The notes beneath the pieces are model-generated. The model saw only the letters and a program-made list of their open reading frames with translations. It made no database searches and had not been told where the DNA came from. A DNA stretch of 64,000 bases, taken from assembly GCA_914767715.1 (NCBI GenBank), contig OU612067.1, positions 23,782,162 through 23,846,161 of the forward strand, given 5' to 3'. Positions 25,355 to 36,956 of this stretch are shown here, one piece after another; the first letter of the stretch is position 1; every line of letters starts with the position of its first letter. The translations under genes and the position numbers were made by a program. The DNA comes from Membranipora membranacea. Taxonomy: Eukaryota > Bryozoa > Gymnolaemata > Cheilostomatida > Membraniporidae.

Positions 25355-27582
25355 GTGCCTACTTAGCTTACTGGTCAGAAACACATTACTGTTCAAAAGA
25401 TAACAATAGTGTGAAGTGAAGCTCATGTTTTCCTATGTAAAGGTTACCTCAAAATCTTGAGAGTTATGCAGGAGCTGTGGTTGGTAATGGAATTCCATAA
25501 CCAGCAAACCACGAGCATTTAAGCTAGCTTTTAATTAAGTTAAATCAAGAATTATGAATCCATGTATAAAAGACATTGATAGAACTAATTGACTAATTGT
25601 ACTTTTGAAACTTTGATTTATTTCATTGTTATTTTGTGTCAATTTTAGTAACTAGGTTTGAAATTTTAGTTTTTAACAGGCCCATGTTTACATCATGTGG
25701 GTTTTGGTAAACACTTGTCCCATTTATATATAACTATTTTCCACATATTATTTCGGTTCATTATCGTCGGAGTCTCCAACAATCTTATGCTGCTGTCTTG
25801 AAAGTCAAATCAATCAGCTAAGTTACCACTTAGCTAATATTGCTGCTTAGTAACACCCAATATCAAAGTACGCACTGTTGAACCTATCAAAGAATTAGCA
25901 TAGCTTTTTGATGATTCTTTTGGCAGCCGTCTTTAGTTTTTGACTATTATTCATATTTATCTTATGTGAGATACATGCATTGTCCGCAAACATATCAACT
26001 ATACCGGGCAGATGTTTACGATTTGGCATTCAGATCCGTTACTGCTTTGATGGAAAATCTTTTCTGCTCACATTGGTTAAGTTTGATCCAGTTTTCCTGT
26101 ATTCAGGAATGCTCTCCACCTCTCGATATCATGCTCCCACTGTTGATATTGTTCAGGCAAATTTTGGATAGTCCACTTTTTGTCCGCTGCATATCAGTGG
26201 AGGGGAGCAATTCCAAATGCAGGCAAACGTGATCAAACTTAATCAACTTTTTTTCACTATACAGTTTAAAAATGAATGAATGAAAAATCGAATGGGAAAC
26301 AGCATTTAGCAAACCAGTATCTGTATTTTCCTGATAAATGATTGTTCAAGTGGTTTTCGTACGATCCCGTTCTAAATTCCTGCCAGCCACTGACAAAACA
26401 TAATGACTGCCAAGAATGTCACACCTTATAATTCCAGAAGCCTTTACTAATTTTTGTAGTGGGGGGTTTAAATAGAAAGGGTAACTGTGTTTGAACTTCG
26501 GTTTATGACATATCTCATTCTGTTGACGATGGTTTGTTTGCATGGATAAGTATGGATGCAAGTAATAACAAGGATACTCCATGACAGTATTTTCCAGTGT
26601 CCTGAACATGATCAAAATCAGGCAATCTTAGTGAGCTTTGGCATTCTTGGGATTTGACTGGTTCCCTTGTCAACCAAAGTCGCAGAGCTTGTCAAGAGTG
26701 GTTGAATCAAATTTAACACAAATCCAATTCTTAGAAACCAAACTGCGCCATTACCAGACAATGCTGGCCATTATCTCCGTGCTGTTCCAGGCCATCGAAC
26801 CCCTAATTGAAAATTAAATGTTGAAAGGAGCAGCTGCAACCCTCGGCTGCTCCATGTCAACAGTTATTCTAATCCAACAGCGATGACCATAAGTTGACAT
26901 ATTGCGATGCCCCCAGAATATTTAGCCCTTGATTTTCTTCTACCCCTCATGCGCTGTTCCTTGCCATATCTTAGTGGGACGATATATCTCTTCAAGGTAA
27001 ATTGGCAACATCGGTTTGTGGGGATGGTGAGAAGGAGCGATCGCTTGTTATTCACTGCCAGGCGATTGGTGCTGCGGGAGTTAGGGTTCGAATCCAATTA
27101 AGGGAGCTTTCAAGGTTGATTGTTCCTGCCCCGAGCACCCTCATGTGTAAACCTCTTCTTCTAGATTGGCCACATCAGTTTGATCAATTATAGGAGGGCA
27201 ATGACAGGTGCTATGGTTCACATACGCCATTGTTTGACTTTTGATAGTCACATGGGAAGAAATCAAAGTTGTGTTATGTGACTGTAGCATCCGTCACCAA
27301 ACTTCCTTGTTTGGGCTGCCACTTCCTTTCCAACTCCCAAGCACGCAGTGTAGCCCTGTCCTGACTATTCCACACTAAGAAAAAAAATTGCCTGGTGACT
27401 AGAAACAGAGTATGACGAATCTTGGATAGATTCTCTCAAGTTGAGAATTGTGTTTGATAGCGTGATGTGTGTGAGTGCCTGACAACATTCAGACTGGTGA
27501 GTTTAGAAGACATCATCAAGCATAATATTTACTACCATCCTGGAAATCTTTTTCTTGTAAGGTTGATTGACAAACACTTGTG
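25355..27582. other. Intergenic region between copies B and C
   Basis: No supported gene. About 25640-25830 is the duplicated 3' flank, matching 33430-33600 (shared GGCCCATGTTTACAT and CAACAATCTTATGCTGC-like phrases). About 25930-26040 matches 14640-14700 and 33700-33780. It holds a MITE-like element at 26077-26242. A B-box-like GGTTCGAATCC near 27087 has no tRNA fold around it. Confidence 0.55.
26077..26242. mobile_element. MITE-like element with TTAA-bounded terminal inverted repeats
   Basis: The left end TTAAGTTTGATCCAG and right end TGATCAAACTTAA are inverted copies. About 166 bp and no ORF. TTAA at both ends suggests a piggyBac-type target duplication, or is simply part of the repeat. 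The best preserved of the three copies in the window. Confidence 0.6.
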
Positions 27583-28997
27583 ATGGCAGCAGCAGGAGAT
27601 AGCGGCAGCAGTACTGATAATAACACAGAAGATACAGAGTTCCTGGAGTGTGGCCTTTGTTATGAGAATGATGATCTGAAGAGATTACCATGTAGCCCTG
27701 GTTATATATTCTGTGTGATGTGTCTTACTAAAGACTCGGAACCGACTGAAATCATCCTCTGTCCTGTCTGCAAGTGAGTTATAACTGACTTAATTTTTTT
27801 TTATTAAGGCTCACCATAACATAACCTGTAGAAGTTCCTTGCCGACAAAATTTGATGAATATCTGAGAGTTCTTCATGAATTATGGTAATTAGTCTACAC
27901 TTTCCAGTCAAATTAGTTTCACCAACTGACCCAAAGTTCACCTGGTAGGTCAACTCAATTACTACATTTACTTCCTTTCCTATTTTAGAAGATTTAGAAA
28001 TAGGAAAAGTGTAACTCAGATACTTGGATTAACTGCCACCATGTTGTAAATAATCACTTATTTTATCCTATGTCTGGTTGATGTCCTATTGAAGGGAGTG
28101 TTCGAAGAAACTGTTATAATTAAATCATCAATAAAACTTCATAAGAACCCCAAATATTATATCGCCTTGTCTTTTTATTAGGACGGTATTTGAAGACTCT
28201 GTAAATGCCCTCCCATCAGCTACAGCCCCTATAGATGAGTTCAACTGTTGTGATGTGTGTAGAAGAAAAGATGAAAAGTTTAAATATGCTCAGGTCTACT
28301 GTGTCATCTGTGCTAAGAAGTTCTGTGACTCTCATTTGAAGGTCTGTATCTGAGCCTTGAGGTCAATAGTTAAATGGTGACTCAGCCACATCATTCCTGC
28401 ATGGTGGTCATCATATTGAGACGACCCGTCAGCTCCTACCCAATTCATTTTAAAACAGACAGTGTTGTGGCTTAGCTGGTGTTCCCTTAGCCGTAATTTA
28501 AATCAAGATGTAATCTCCATTCACACTTTTATTCATAATATTACGCCACAAATTCCATCGGTTCAAAACGAAATCTTGGCAAGAAGACATCTTACCGAAT
28601 CTGATATATGGTATCAAAATATCCTCACACTTGCTTTTAAAGCATCCCTTTATATTTCAGAGTCACAATGATGCTCTGGATGATCACAAGCGAATGCCAA
28701 TGTCAGATTATCAGAAGGAGTATATAAAGATGGAGACTAGATATTGTGATAAACATACAAGCTTCGCTTATTCTCACGGCTGTGAAAAATGCTTTGCTGT
28801 ACTCTGTGGTGAATGTGTATCCGATCCTGGGAACTGCCCAAATGGTAATCAACACCTGACCTGATATATGATGGCCATTTTATCAAAAGTGAAACCATCC
28901 TGCTAAGATGGATTTTAGCAGTCTTTGATAGCCCTTAGCACAGCGCCCCATTTCTGGTAGTAAAATTTGCGGGCTGTTTAAGGCTAGCTTTTCTTCT

Positions 28998-29367
28998 TAA
29001 GCCTTCCTAAACTGTTGGTGCGAATCAATCAGCTGCCAACTTGTATTTGTTTACTCCAGGAGATTTACTACCAAATAAAGATATAAAATATTTGCCAAAA
29101 TAAGTCAAATGATGATTACATTGTCACATGACTAAGAATTGTCTGCCCACACTTAATAGGAAGACAATAGCCAAACCACTTATACGTGGTTTGGCTATTG
29201 TCTTCCTATTAAGTGTGGGCAGACAATTCTTAGTCATGTGACAATGTAATCATCATTTGACTTATTTTGGCAAATATTTTATATCTTTATTTGGTAGTAA
29301 ATCTCCTGGAGTAAACAAATACAAGTTGGCGGCTGATTGATTCGGACCAACAGTTTAGGAAGGCTTA
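28998..29367. repeat. Large inverted duplication, about 182-bp arms, 6-nt loop
   Basis: The left arm 28998-29179 and right arm 29186-29367 are reverse complements, with only about two mismatches seen (near the outer end), around the loop TTATAC. It lies within intron 3 of copy C. The inner end of the left arm (AGGAAGACAATAGCCAAACC) matches copy A intron 3 near 10617, so the left arm is the ancestral sequence and the right arm the inverted copy. Confidence 0.9.
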
Positions 29368-31886
29368 TATATATAAGTATGAGCATGAGCATGAGTATAC
29401 ATCTTGAATAAGACTGTTTCATAAGCTTTATTCAATTTGTATTGCTGTAACTTGGTGGTTTTATTGAAGGTGAGGCGCATACCCTAATCACACTTGATCG
29501 ACTAGCTCTTACTTTGATCAGCACCATCAATGAGAAGAAAGCCTGGGTGTTTGATAAAGAAGAACACCTGCTTGGTATTGTCAAAGTTCTCACCAGGAGA
29601 CTGTCAGATTGGGATGCTGAGACTGAACAACTGATTGATGAACTATATGAAACAAGAGATAACAGGTGAGATTGTGTTCTACACCTCTCATCACCGCAAT
29701 TAGGCTTTTCAGATGTGGTTACTAGTCTTAATCACTAATATAATATTGCCAATTAAAATCTGTGCCAATAATCAAGTTCTTTTTGGGGCGTAAACATTGT
29801 CATGTTAAAATGTCTTTTTGAATAAGACATTATAACCAAGGTTATTCCTTGTAAATTGTATAGTATGCTGAACATGTGTTACTTTTTATTTTTAAATGTG
29901 TAAAAGTAATGAGCACATGGTAGGGGCATGTTGCTCCCTATGAGCCTTGTCATACAGTTATTTTTTTATTTTGGAACTGTTACTGATTGAGTAGTCATAG
30001 TTCGCTCTGATTGCTATCTGAGAAACCGCTATCTCCTTACAGACTCTTTCAAACTGGTCCCTAAAAGTGATTTGTGGTCAAACTATATAGCTCCCAAAAT
30101 GCTCTTTCACATTGATAGCTCAAAGAAATTAAAGATATGTATGAGGAGTTAGAACAGGAGCTTCTGGATTCAAGAAAGCAATCTAAGGACAAGCTGACCG
30201 GATTGTTTGATGATGAAGTTGGCAAGAAGCTGACAAAGCTAACCAGACAGCTAGAGGTTTCACTCACCACAAGGTAAACATAAACTCTTTCCATTTGTGA
30301 CAAAGTTACAATTGTCTCTCAAAATGAACTGACAGTGACACGGTTTGTACATGAAGTCTGTGACTCGTTTGAGAGCAATTATTATATAATGATCTCCAGG
30401 TGCAGAACTTAGATGTTCAGGTTTTAATGTCAAAAGAATTGAAAAAACTGTGACTCGCAAGAAGTAACTGATTGATATCCATAATTCATATTTTGTTAAG
30501 TGATTGCATTAGGGATTTTACTATTATTTATCATTTGAAAGCTGGAAACTATAAAAATCTGATTTCATAGTTGTTTCATCTGTTTTTGGAATATATTTGG
30601 TGTATTTAATATGATTGCATTATTTAAAGGTCGATGTTGTGAAAGGCTACATTGATACATAGAAACTGATTGATGACCTGACTATGATGAAAGTGACTGA
30701 ATGTCAAATACAAACAGTGGTGCTTGTCGAAAAATAGCCGAGGTAACATATTAACATCAATATCAATACGATATCAGAGTGTATCAGTTAGTTTTGGTTA
30801 GCTGCATGACGACTGTTGAATACTAAATTCCATCTATGTTTTCTCAACCCTGAGATGATAAGTTGGAAGAAAATAATCCAAAAGTTTGAGTGAACTATAG
30901 ATATTTCTCAAGTTTATGCTCGTGCCTCTGTTTGATGCTCCTTAGAAAACTGAGGGTAAATAATATACAGTTTGATATTTGTGTCAATATGTGCGTAAAT
31001 TATCTTAGAAAATGACCACTTTCTCATGATGGCCTATGATTCTACAATTCTACTGTGACGAAGATGAACTGGGATTTACAATAACATTTCCTTTTGCAGA
31101 CAGAAATTTGCAGCTGTCGGTGACATTAAACAAAAACTCCGAACCAATCCTAACAGATCAGTAGCTTGTATTTACAGCTGTGAAGCAGCCAACAATTCTT
31201 AAACTCCTCAAATCTGTCAAAATTAATTGTGCACCAATATCTGTTTGCAATCATAAAGAGTTCACTTATGCTGGGTAAGGATGTAATTTTGAAAGCATAG
31301 CTAGATTACATGAGAATGGTCATGTTGACAAGGAGTTCATCAAACTCGGCAGACGTGCATGTGGTCTGGTTGTCCACAATGAGAAGCTCCATGTGCTCAC
31401 AGATTGTGACACTTTTCACATCCTGACCTACAGCCTCTCTGGAGAGTTGCTCTCAAGTAGGAATATTAAAATCCGTTGTAATGGTGTGGCTAAGTTTGTC
31501 ATAACAGATGATAACAAAGTTGTCACTGTAGACCAGCGAGTCAAAGAATTTGTCATAACGAAGGGCCAAATTGACAACAAAATAAGGGTTCCTTGTGCTG
31601 ATATCCCCTCATACTATAGTTCCATGTCACTAGCTTTGGTAGACAATGAGTCTGATGTCATAACAGACCAAACATCCTACAAAGTCTCAAGAGTCAGCCT
31701 GACTGATGGTCACACTATCGGGAATTCAGATGTTGTACCTTAACCTCTTGGAGTTGTCTGTTACAGGAATCAGTACATCCTGGTCACAAACTGTGAGAGA
31801 GATTGTAAGATATGGATACTGGATCTGAGAACAGGTTAGATTGGATTACCATTATCAGCCAGCTATTGCTATTATTCAAAAGCTGA

Positions 31887-31906
31887 TTGATTGATTGATT
31901 TATTAC
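31887..31906. repeat. GATT microsatellite
   Basis: Four to five copies of GATT immediately beside the LINE fragment in intron 7 of copy C, probably its 3' tail repeat or the insertion target. Confidence 0.5.
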
Positions 31907-31924
31907 ATATCACTGACAATAGAC

Positions 31925-32595
31925 ATGTTGCGAAATTCGGTGTAAATACTGGCCTTAAAAGTAGACAAGAACAATATTGGAAAAAGTCAGAACTCTGTAG
32001 GATTGTTTAAAAGAAAATAATGATTTTAAGTATGTACAGGGTGGCTTAAAAAACTATCTCTGCCCCATGCTCCTCTATATTTAATGGTTCGATATCTTCC
32101 AGTGGGGCATTGACTCAAAAATTCATTAATGAAATGATCATCGTCTTCTATATATTTGATGGCAAGTGTTTTGGTTAGTTTCTGAATGTGTAAATCTTAT
32201 TTCATGATACTCAATACCAAGCTTAGAACAATCTTTAATAATCTTTCTGATTTTCATCACTGGCATAGATACAGGTAAAAATAATAGGTAAACAATAGGA
32301 GATGAGGGACATGATAAAACTTTTGAATAACATATTGGCTAGAGGTTTAGCGCTAAAATACACAAAGTATACCTTCTTCTAGCTGCTGTTGTAACCACTG
32401 ATTGTACATGCTCATGAAATCTCAAATCCTACACCAAGGTACTTAACTTTATCAGACAATACAATATCTGTTCCATTCAATACAAGTGTAGGGTATGAGG
32501 TTTAACATGTTGGGTTGAGAACATAATTTTGGGGTCTTAGTTGGGTTTAATAAAAAATTTAAATCATCACATTGTTTACCATGGTTACAGTGTTC
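31925..32595 (-). mobile_element. Decayed LINE reverse transcriptase fragment in intron 7 of copy C
   Basis: Minus-strand reading with many frame breaks gives LNGTDIVLSDKVKYLGV, the conserved RT thumb-entry motif. A region resembling HEHVQSVVTTAARRRYTL and pieces of the following alpha-helical domain come next. It is absent from the equivalent position of copy B, where flanking sequence continues directly. Different in sequence from the LINE at 13681-14487. Clade not assignable by eye. Confidence 0.65.
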
Positions 32596-33762
32596 TGATT
32601 AATTTTCTTGAAATGAACGCTTTTGTCGACATCAACTGCAGGGGGTGGGGGACAACAGTCTACAATCCTGTCCTGCAGTAAAGCAGTATCACAATTCATA
32701 ACATAAAGTTGATGAGCTTATATATTAGTTGAAGAACTTAAAAACTGAATTGGCAGTTTAAGAATAAATAATGACAGATTATTAAACAGCCATACCACTA
32801 AGCATAACACAAATACAGTCTCAATAATCATTTTCTTATCTGTGGTTTTGCGATTTTAGTTGCCAGAAGGTACTAAAAATACCAAAATTGTTTCTCACAG
32901 CTGCAGCTTTGAGGGCATTGTCAGTTACTATTATTTTTCTTTGCAGGTCAGCTGGTTGGTGAGATATTGGCCTCTTCTGGCCAGAATTCAACAGATAGAT
33001 ACGATATGGAAGTTAATGGTGATCAACTTATTGTGACAAATTATCAATCACATTCAGTAAAATACTATCAAATCAGCTAAGTGCCATCATAGTAAACCAT
33101 CAGAAAAGCATGACTGTTAAAAAGAGACAAATATTAGTATGAAGCTCATGTTTTCTTATTTTTTGTTTAAGTTGCCAAACTTTGCTTGGCTTTCTTGTAG
33201 TAACCTTTCACTATGGTTTACCTTACCTTTACCTTTACTTTACTCATTTTATGGAGGAGATGTGTGTGATAAGGAAATGCCCTACCGACCTCCAACTATA
33301 TCTAGAGTTGCCTTTGATTCCAGTATAAGGAATCAAGTAAGCTGTTAAACTTAATCTGTAAGAGGATTGTTAGAATGTTCTTTCTTGAAACTTAGCATTC
33401 CTTGTTATTGTGAGTCACTTCGAGTTACTATAGCGTTGAAATTTCAGTTTTATAACAGGCCCATTTTTACATTATGTGGATTTTGGTAAGCCCTAGTTCT
33501 ATTCACCTATTACTTTTTTCCACCTATTTTGGTTCCTTATTTTCGGAGTTTTCAACAATCTTATGCTGCCATCTAGACAGTCAAATCAATCAGCAAACTG
33601 TTTAGTAACACAGATTTTCAGAAGTTAGCATGGTTATTTGTCAACTCTTGTTAGTAAATAGTCTTATTATTGTTTTGGTTCTTGATTATTATTCAATTTT
33701 TATTTTCTCTCTGAGAAACACGCATTTGTCTACAAACAGATAGAGTTATACAGGACAGATCT

Positions 33763-33828
33763 TTACCGTTTGGCATTCAGAATTTCGCCCCACTATAAAG
33801 GGGCGAAACTCTGTATGCCAAACGGTAA
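33763..33828. repeat. Inverted duplication, 29-bp arms, 8-nt loop
   Basis: Arms 33763-33791 and 33800-33828 pair with two mismatches. The left arm (TTACCGTTTGGCATTCAGA) is the copy C version of the flank at about 26025-26045 near copy B. The right arm replaces the left half of a MITE-like element whose right part survives at about 33834-33900. Confidence 0.85.
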
Positions 33829-34181
33829 GGATACAGGTAAAATTTAAATCCTCCACTTTTTGCCATCTGCCTTTTGGTGGAAGGGAGGCACTGCCTTCCT
33901 TAGAAAGCTAAATACAATGGGCTAAAACCCTATAATTGAAAAATCCATGTCAGAATCAGCTCCACTGCGATTTCTGTTGCTTATTATATGGCTTAAATTG
34001 CTCGGGTAGGAGCTTACTGGTGATGCTTCGGACTCGCCTGGGACTTTGCCTCCCCTGCCATTTTTTTAAAACGACAGCCCTGTCAGGGGATAATATTTTG
34101 ACCTCGCCACAATAATAATACAGGCCACTGGCAATAAATCAAACTTTTAAGGCTTGTCTTGATGGGGAAGTTAGCACTAGA

Positions 34182-34314
34182 TTAAGCCTGATCCAATTTG
34201 CCTGCATTTAGGGTTTGAGCCGGTCTGCAAAGGGACAAGTCCTCATCCTCTGCCGGTTGCTCTCCAGTATAGGAATGGCTGTACTGCAGGCAAGTTGGAT
34301 CAAAATTGTTTTAT
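34182..34314. mobile_element. MITE-like inverted-repeat element, third copy
   Basis: The left end TTAAGCCTGATCCAATTTGCC and right end GGCAAGTTGGATCAAAATTG are approximate inverted repeats. About 133 bp and no ORF. Confidence 0.5.
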
Positions 34315-34564
34315 GTTAGGACTCACCGCTTATGGCATTCACAGCCACAACTAGAGGATGAAAAAAAGAACTCTCAATTTCACATTGCAATGTCTAAATT
34401 TGTACATTTTAATATTAATATCACATAGTATTAACAGTTTGTAGATACAGCAATATAGCCTTGTTATTGCAAAATTTTTTCAGGTGAATTGCCAGCTTTT
34501 ATATATAAAAGATTTTAGTGAAACGAACTTCTTGGGTATCGCTTATCTAAGTTTTTGATAAAAT

Positions 34565-34735
34565 GTCAATAGATGCAAAGCGTATGATGTAAGGCATAAG
34601 GCATAAGACGCAAGATATATGACGTGAGGCATAGGACGTGAGGCATAGGACATGATATGTAAGGTGTAAATGTAAGATGTAAGGCATAAAATATACATAA
34701 GAAACTGTAAGACCCATAACATGTGATGTAAAGCC
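34565..34735. repeat. Degenerate minisatellite
   Basis: Irregular repeats of TAAGGCATAAGAC and GACGTGAGGCATAG type words (about 8-16 bp) over roughly 170 bp. The apparent long frames on the other strand are a by-product of this repeat. Confidence 0.7.
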
Positions 34736-34814
34736 CAAGGTCTAAGATATAATAATCTGATCACACTGACCAAGGAGTTAACTCCTGACAGAGGTTGCAA
34801 CCTCAGCGGACCCA

Positions 34815-36307
34815 CAATGAGTTTTTATATACGCATTAGTCCTCTGAGGGTCAGCTCTGCTGTCAGCATACATGTTAAAAATGGTGACGTTGTGCAAACC
34901 TCTGAGGTAGCAACCTCAAAGTGTGTTTTGACCATAAGGGTCATAGTATCATTGGTCTTCTCACTAAATTGGCCCAGTGATAAGAGTCTCTTTACCACTA
35001 TGCTCTCATTAAGCCCATCTTTGTGCTACTTTACGTCGAGAGCTGCTTCTGAAGGTTAGATTTGATCAAGTTTTTACTTTTTATAAAGCTATCATTGGAG
35101 CAATCAAGATTCTGTTTTTGTGACACTGTCACAACATTCATTTTTATGCGGCTCTCAGTGGTAGCTTATATAACAGAAACATCTTACAGGGAGATCTGCA
35201 GTGTAAATGCAGCTTTAGTGTATACTGTACACTTACTGATAGTTTTTGCAGTGAGAAGAAAAAAGTTGTGTAGCAAGATGTCAGCATACGCATATAGCCA
35301 AAACCTGCAGTGGAGGAGAGAAAGGAGAGGGAGAAAAGGGTTGCATATTACTTTATATATTTTACTTTATTATTATATCGTATGCTTGGATACGATATAT
35401 CATGAACATATGACAGTGTTGTCTTTAGATGTAGGATACCAATACCTTAATTGAGTAAGGACAAGAATCTTGTTTGGGTTAGTAATTTTTTCATGCTGAC
35501 AGTTGATGCTATCTATATAGATCAACATCCACTGCAATAAGAATATGCTCAAACCCTCCATACAGGTGCCAACTTGGTTTAAGTGGTCAGTGTGTTGCAA
35601 GTGCGAGTTTGTTAATTTTAAGTTTCAAACTCTCACTAAACGCCGTTTTAGCACTTAAACTAGTGCCAGCTTGGACAGTACAATTATCTAAATATAGCAC
35701 CTGTGATAATTCTGTTGAAGATCAGAGCAAGCCATGCCTCGGTAGAGAAAGCTGTCCCTACAAGTCCAACACAGGGTAACAGTCCTCCCAAAATTTGTTT
35801 CCATCTGGCTCCTATTGTTTTTGACAGTCGTTTGTTGGCAGTGCTAAAACATATAAGAAGGTCTTATGTTGGGATGATGAGTTGTCTCACCTATTCATAT
35901 AGAAAATAATAGTACAAACTTGTTCAAAGATTCTAGAGTCTAGAGTAGAGCCATTCTAGCATCGTTAGGAAAATTAAAAAGTTTCTGATAGCAAATACTC
36001 ATTCTATCCAAAGTGACGTAGCAGCAAAAATTGTCATCACTATCTAGAAGCCAACAGTATGATCAGAAAAAAAACATCAGGGTTGCCTTCTTCAATTTTT
36101 CTGCTGCTTTGGCAAAATCATCAAACAAGTGCTTTTGCATCTATTACATTTTGAGACCAGCGAATTCTCTAGTATCTCATTATATGGCTTTAAATTTTAA
36201 GCACCATATCCACCAAATGTCTCATGATGGGATTTTTAAGTAAGGCAAGACTACTCAATTGGGATCTTCTGAGATTTGAGTAAGGCTTCAGTTTTTCTAT
36301 ACAACAG
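34815..36307. other. Region without a supported gene
   Basis: Open stretches at 34817-35059 and 35062-35454 lack domain motifs, splice context or protein-like composition. I see no RNA gene or mobile element here. Confidence 0.45.
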
Positions 36308-36456
36308 ATGAATTGAGCCTAACATAGAAGCAAGTTCTCAATCATCGACTCTTGTCCTATAGTAATTAGACAACACAGGAAGTGTCCCAAATATGAAGAT
36401 AGCTCGAATGAGCATTGTCAAACACGCTGCTGTGAGAACAAACCATTGGTAGATTT
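36308..36456 (-). pseudogene. Dead copy of a transmembrane-protein exon
   Basis: The minus strand encodes YQWFVLTAACLTMLIRAIFI, then FGTLPVLSNYY, then RTRVDD followed by an in-frame stop. It is a close paralog of the exon at 36957-37127. The sequence upstream has no acceptor AG in the right place. Unit spacing is about 670 bp. Confidence 0.6.
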
Positions 36457-36921
36457 TAGTTAGATAAACGACCTTGCGGGAGCTGCCCGAATAGTAGTTA
36501 GTTACATAGTTATTAAAAATCTGATTTTCATGCGAAGAGAGCCAGCAACTGTATTTGAGAAGCCGCTGCTGACCACCAGTGTGAACCTCTGGAATTTGAA
36601 AACCATCGATAGGTACTGGGCTACACTACTCATATACTACCTGACCGTTGGCTGGGCTGCACCTTTCATTTTCGTCAAAAAATTTTCATTGATGCAGAAT
36701 CCAAATCAAAATCACCAAATACTTTCAGTCAACAATGTGTCAGCTAACATCTGAACTTCATCAGCGGGACTGACGGCAGTTTAACGATGGAATAATTCTG
36801 TAATCACCTTTAGAAAGACCAAATCTTTTAGGGTCTCTAAAGATAAGCTCTTGAGTTCAGATGATACGAATTTCGTCATTTTTTTGATCAGGAACACCCA
36901 AAAACACAAAATATAATATTG

Positions 36922-36949
36922 ATATATATATATATATATATATATATAT
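36922..36949. repeat. (TA)n microsatellite
   Basis: About 14 TA units next to the splice donor of the membrane-protein exon. Confidence 0.85.
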
Positions 36950-36956
36950 GACTCAC

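Larger units (their letters stand above)
27583..33080 (+). pseudogene. TRIM-like gene, copy C, decayed (8 exon positions)
   Basis: All eight exon positions are present: 27583-27773, 28182-28341, 28661-28844, 29470-29665, 30119-30273, 30630-30742, 31100-31834 and 32947-33080. Exons 1-3 still encode intact RING and B-box modules (CSPGYIFCVMC; CDVCRRKDEKF; GCEKCFAVLCGEC). Exon 4 has lost one base at its 3' end. Exon 5 has a 16-nt deletion between short GCT repeats. Exon 6 has an in-frame TAG and a one-base insertion. Exon 7 has several stops (CAG to TAG near 31151, TAA near 31276 and 31741). A truncated product containing RING and both B-boxes only could still be made; that is speculation. Intron 3 holds a large inverted repeat and intron 7 a LINE fragment. 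Confidence 0.85.

Noticed and set aside
27050-27115. tRNA gene around the GGTTCGAATCC word
   Set aside because: The bases flanking the T-loop-like word do not form a T stem, and no acceptor or anticodon arm can be drawn.
34543-34815. Tyrosine- and leucine-rich minus-strand frames
   Set aside because: They arise from the degenerate minisatellite at 34565-34735.
35062-35454. 130-residue plus-strand frame
   Set aside because: Hydrophobic and tyrosine-rich as expected from AT-rich non-coding DNA; no splice or domain support.
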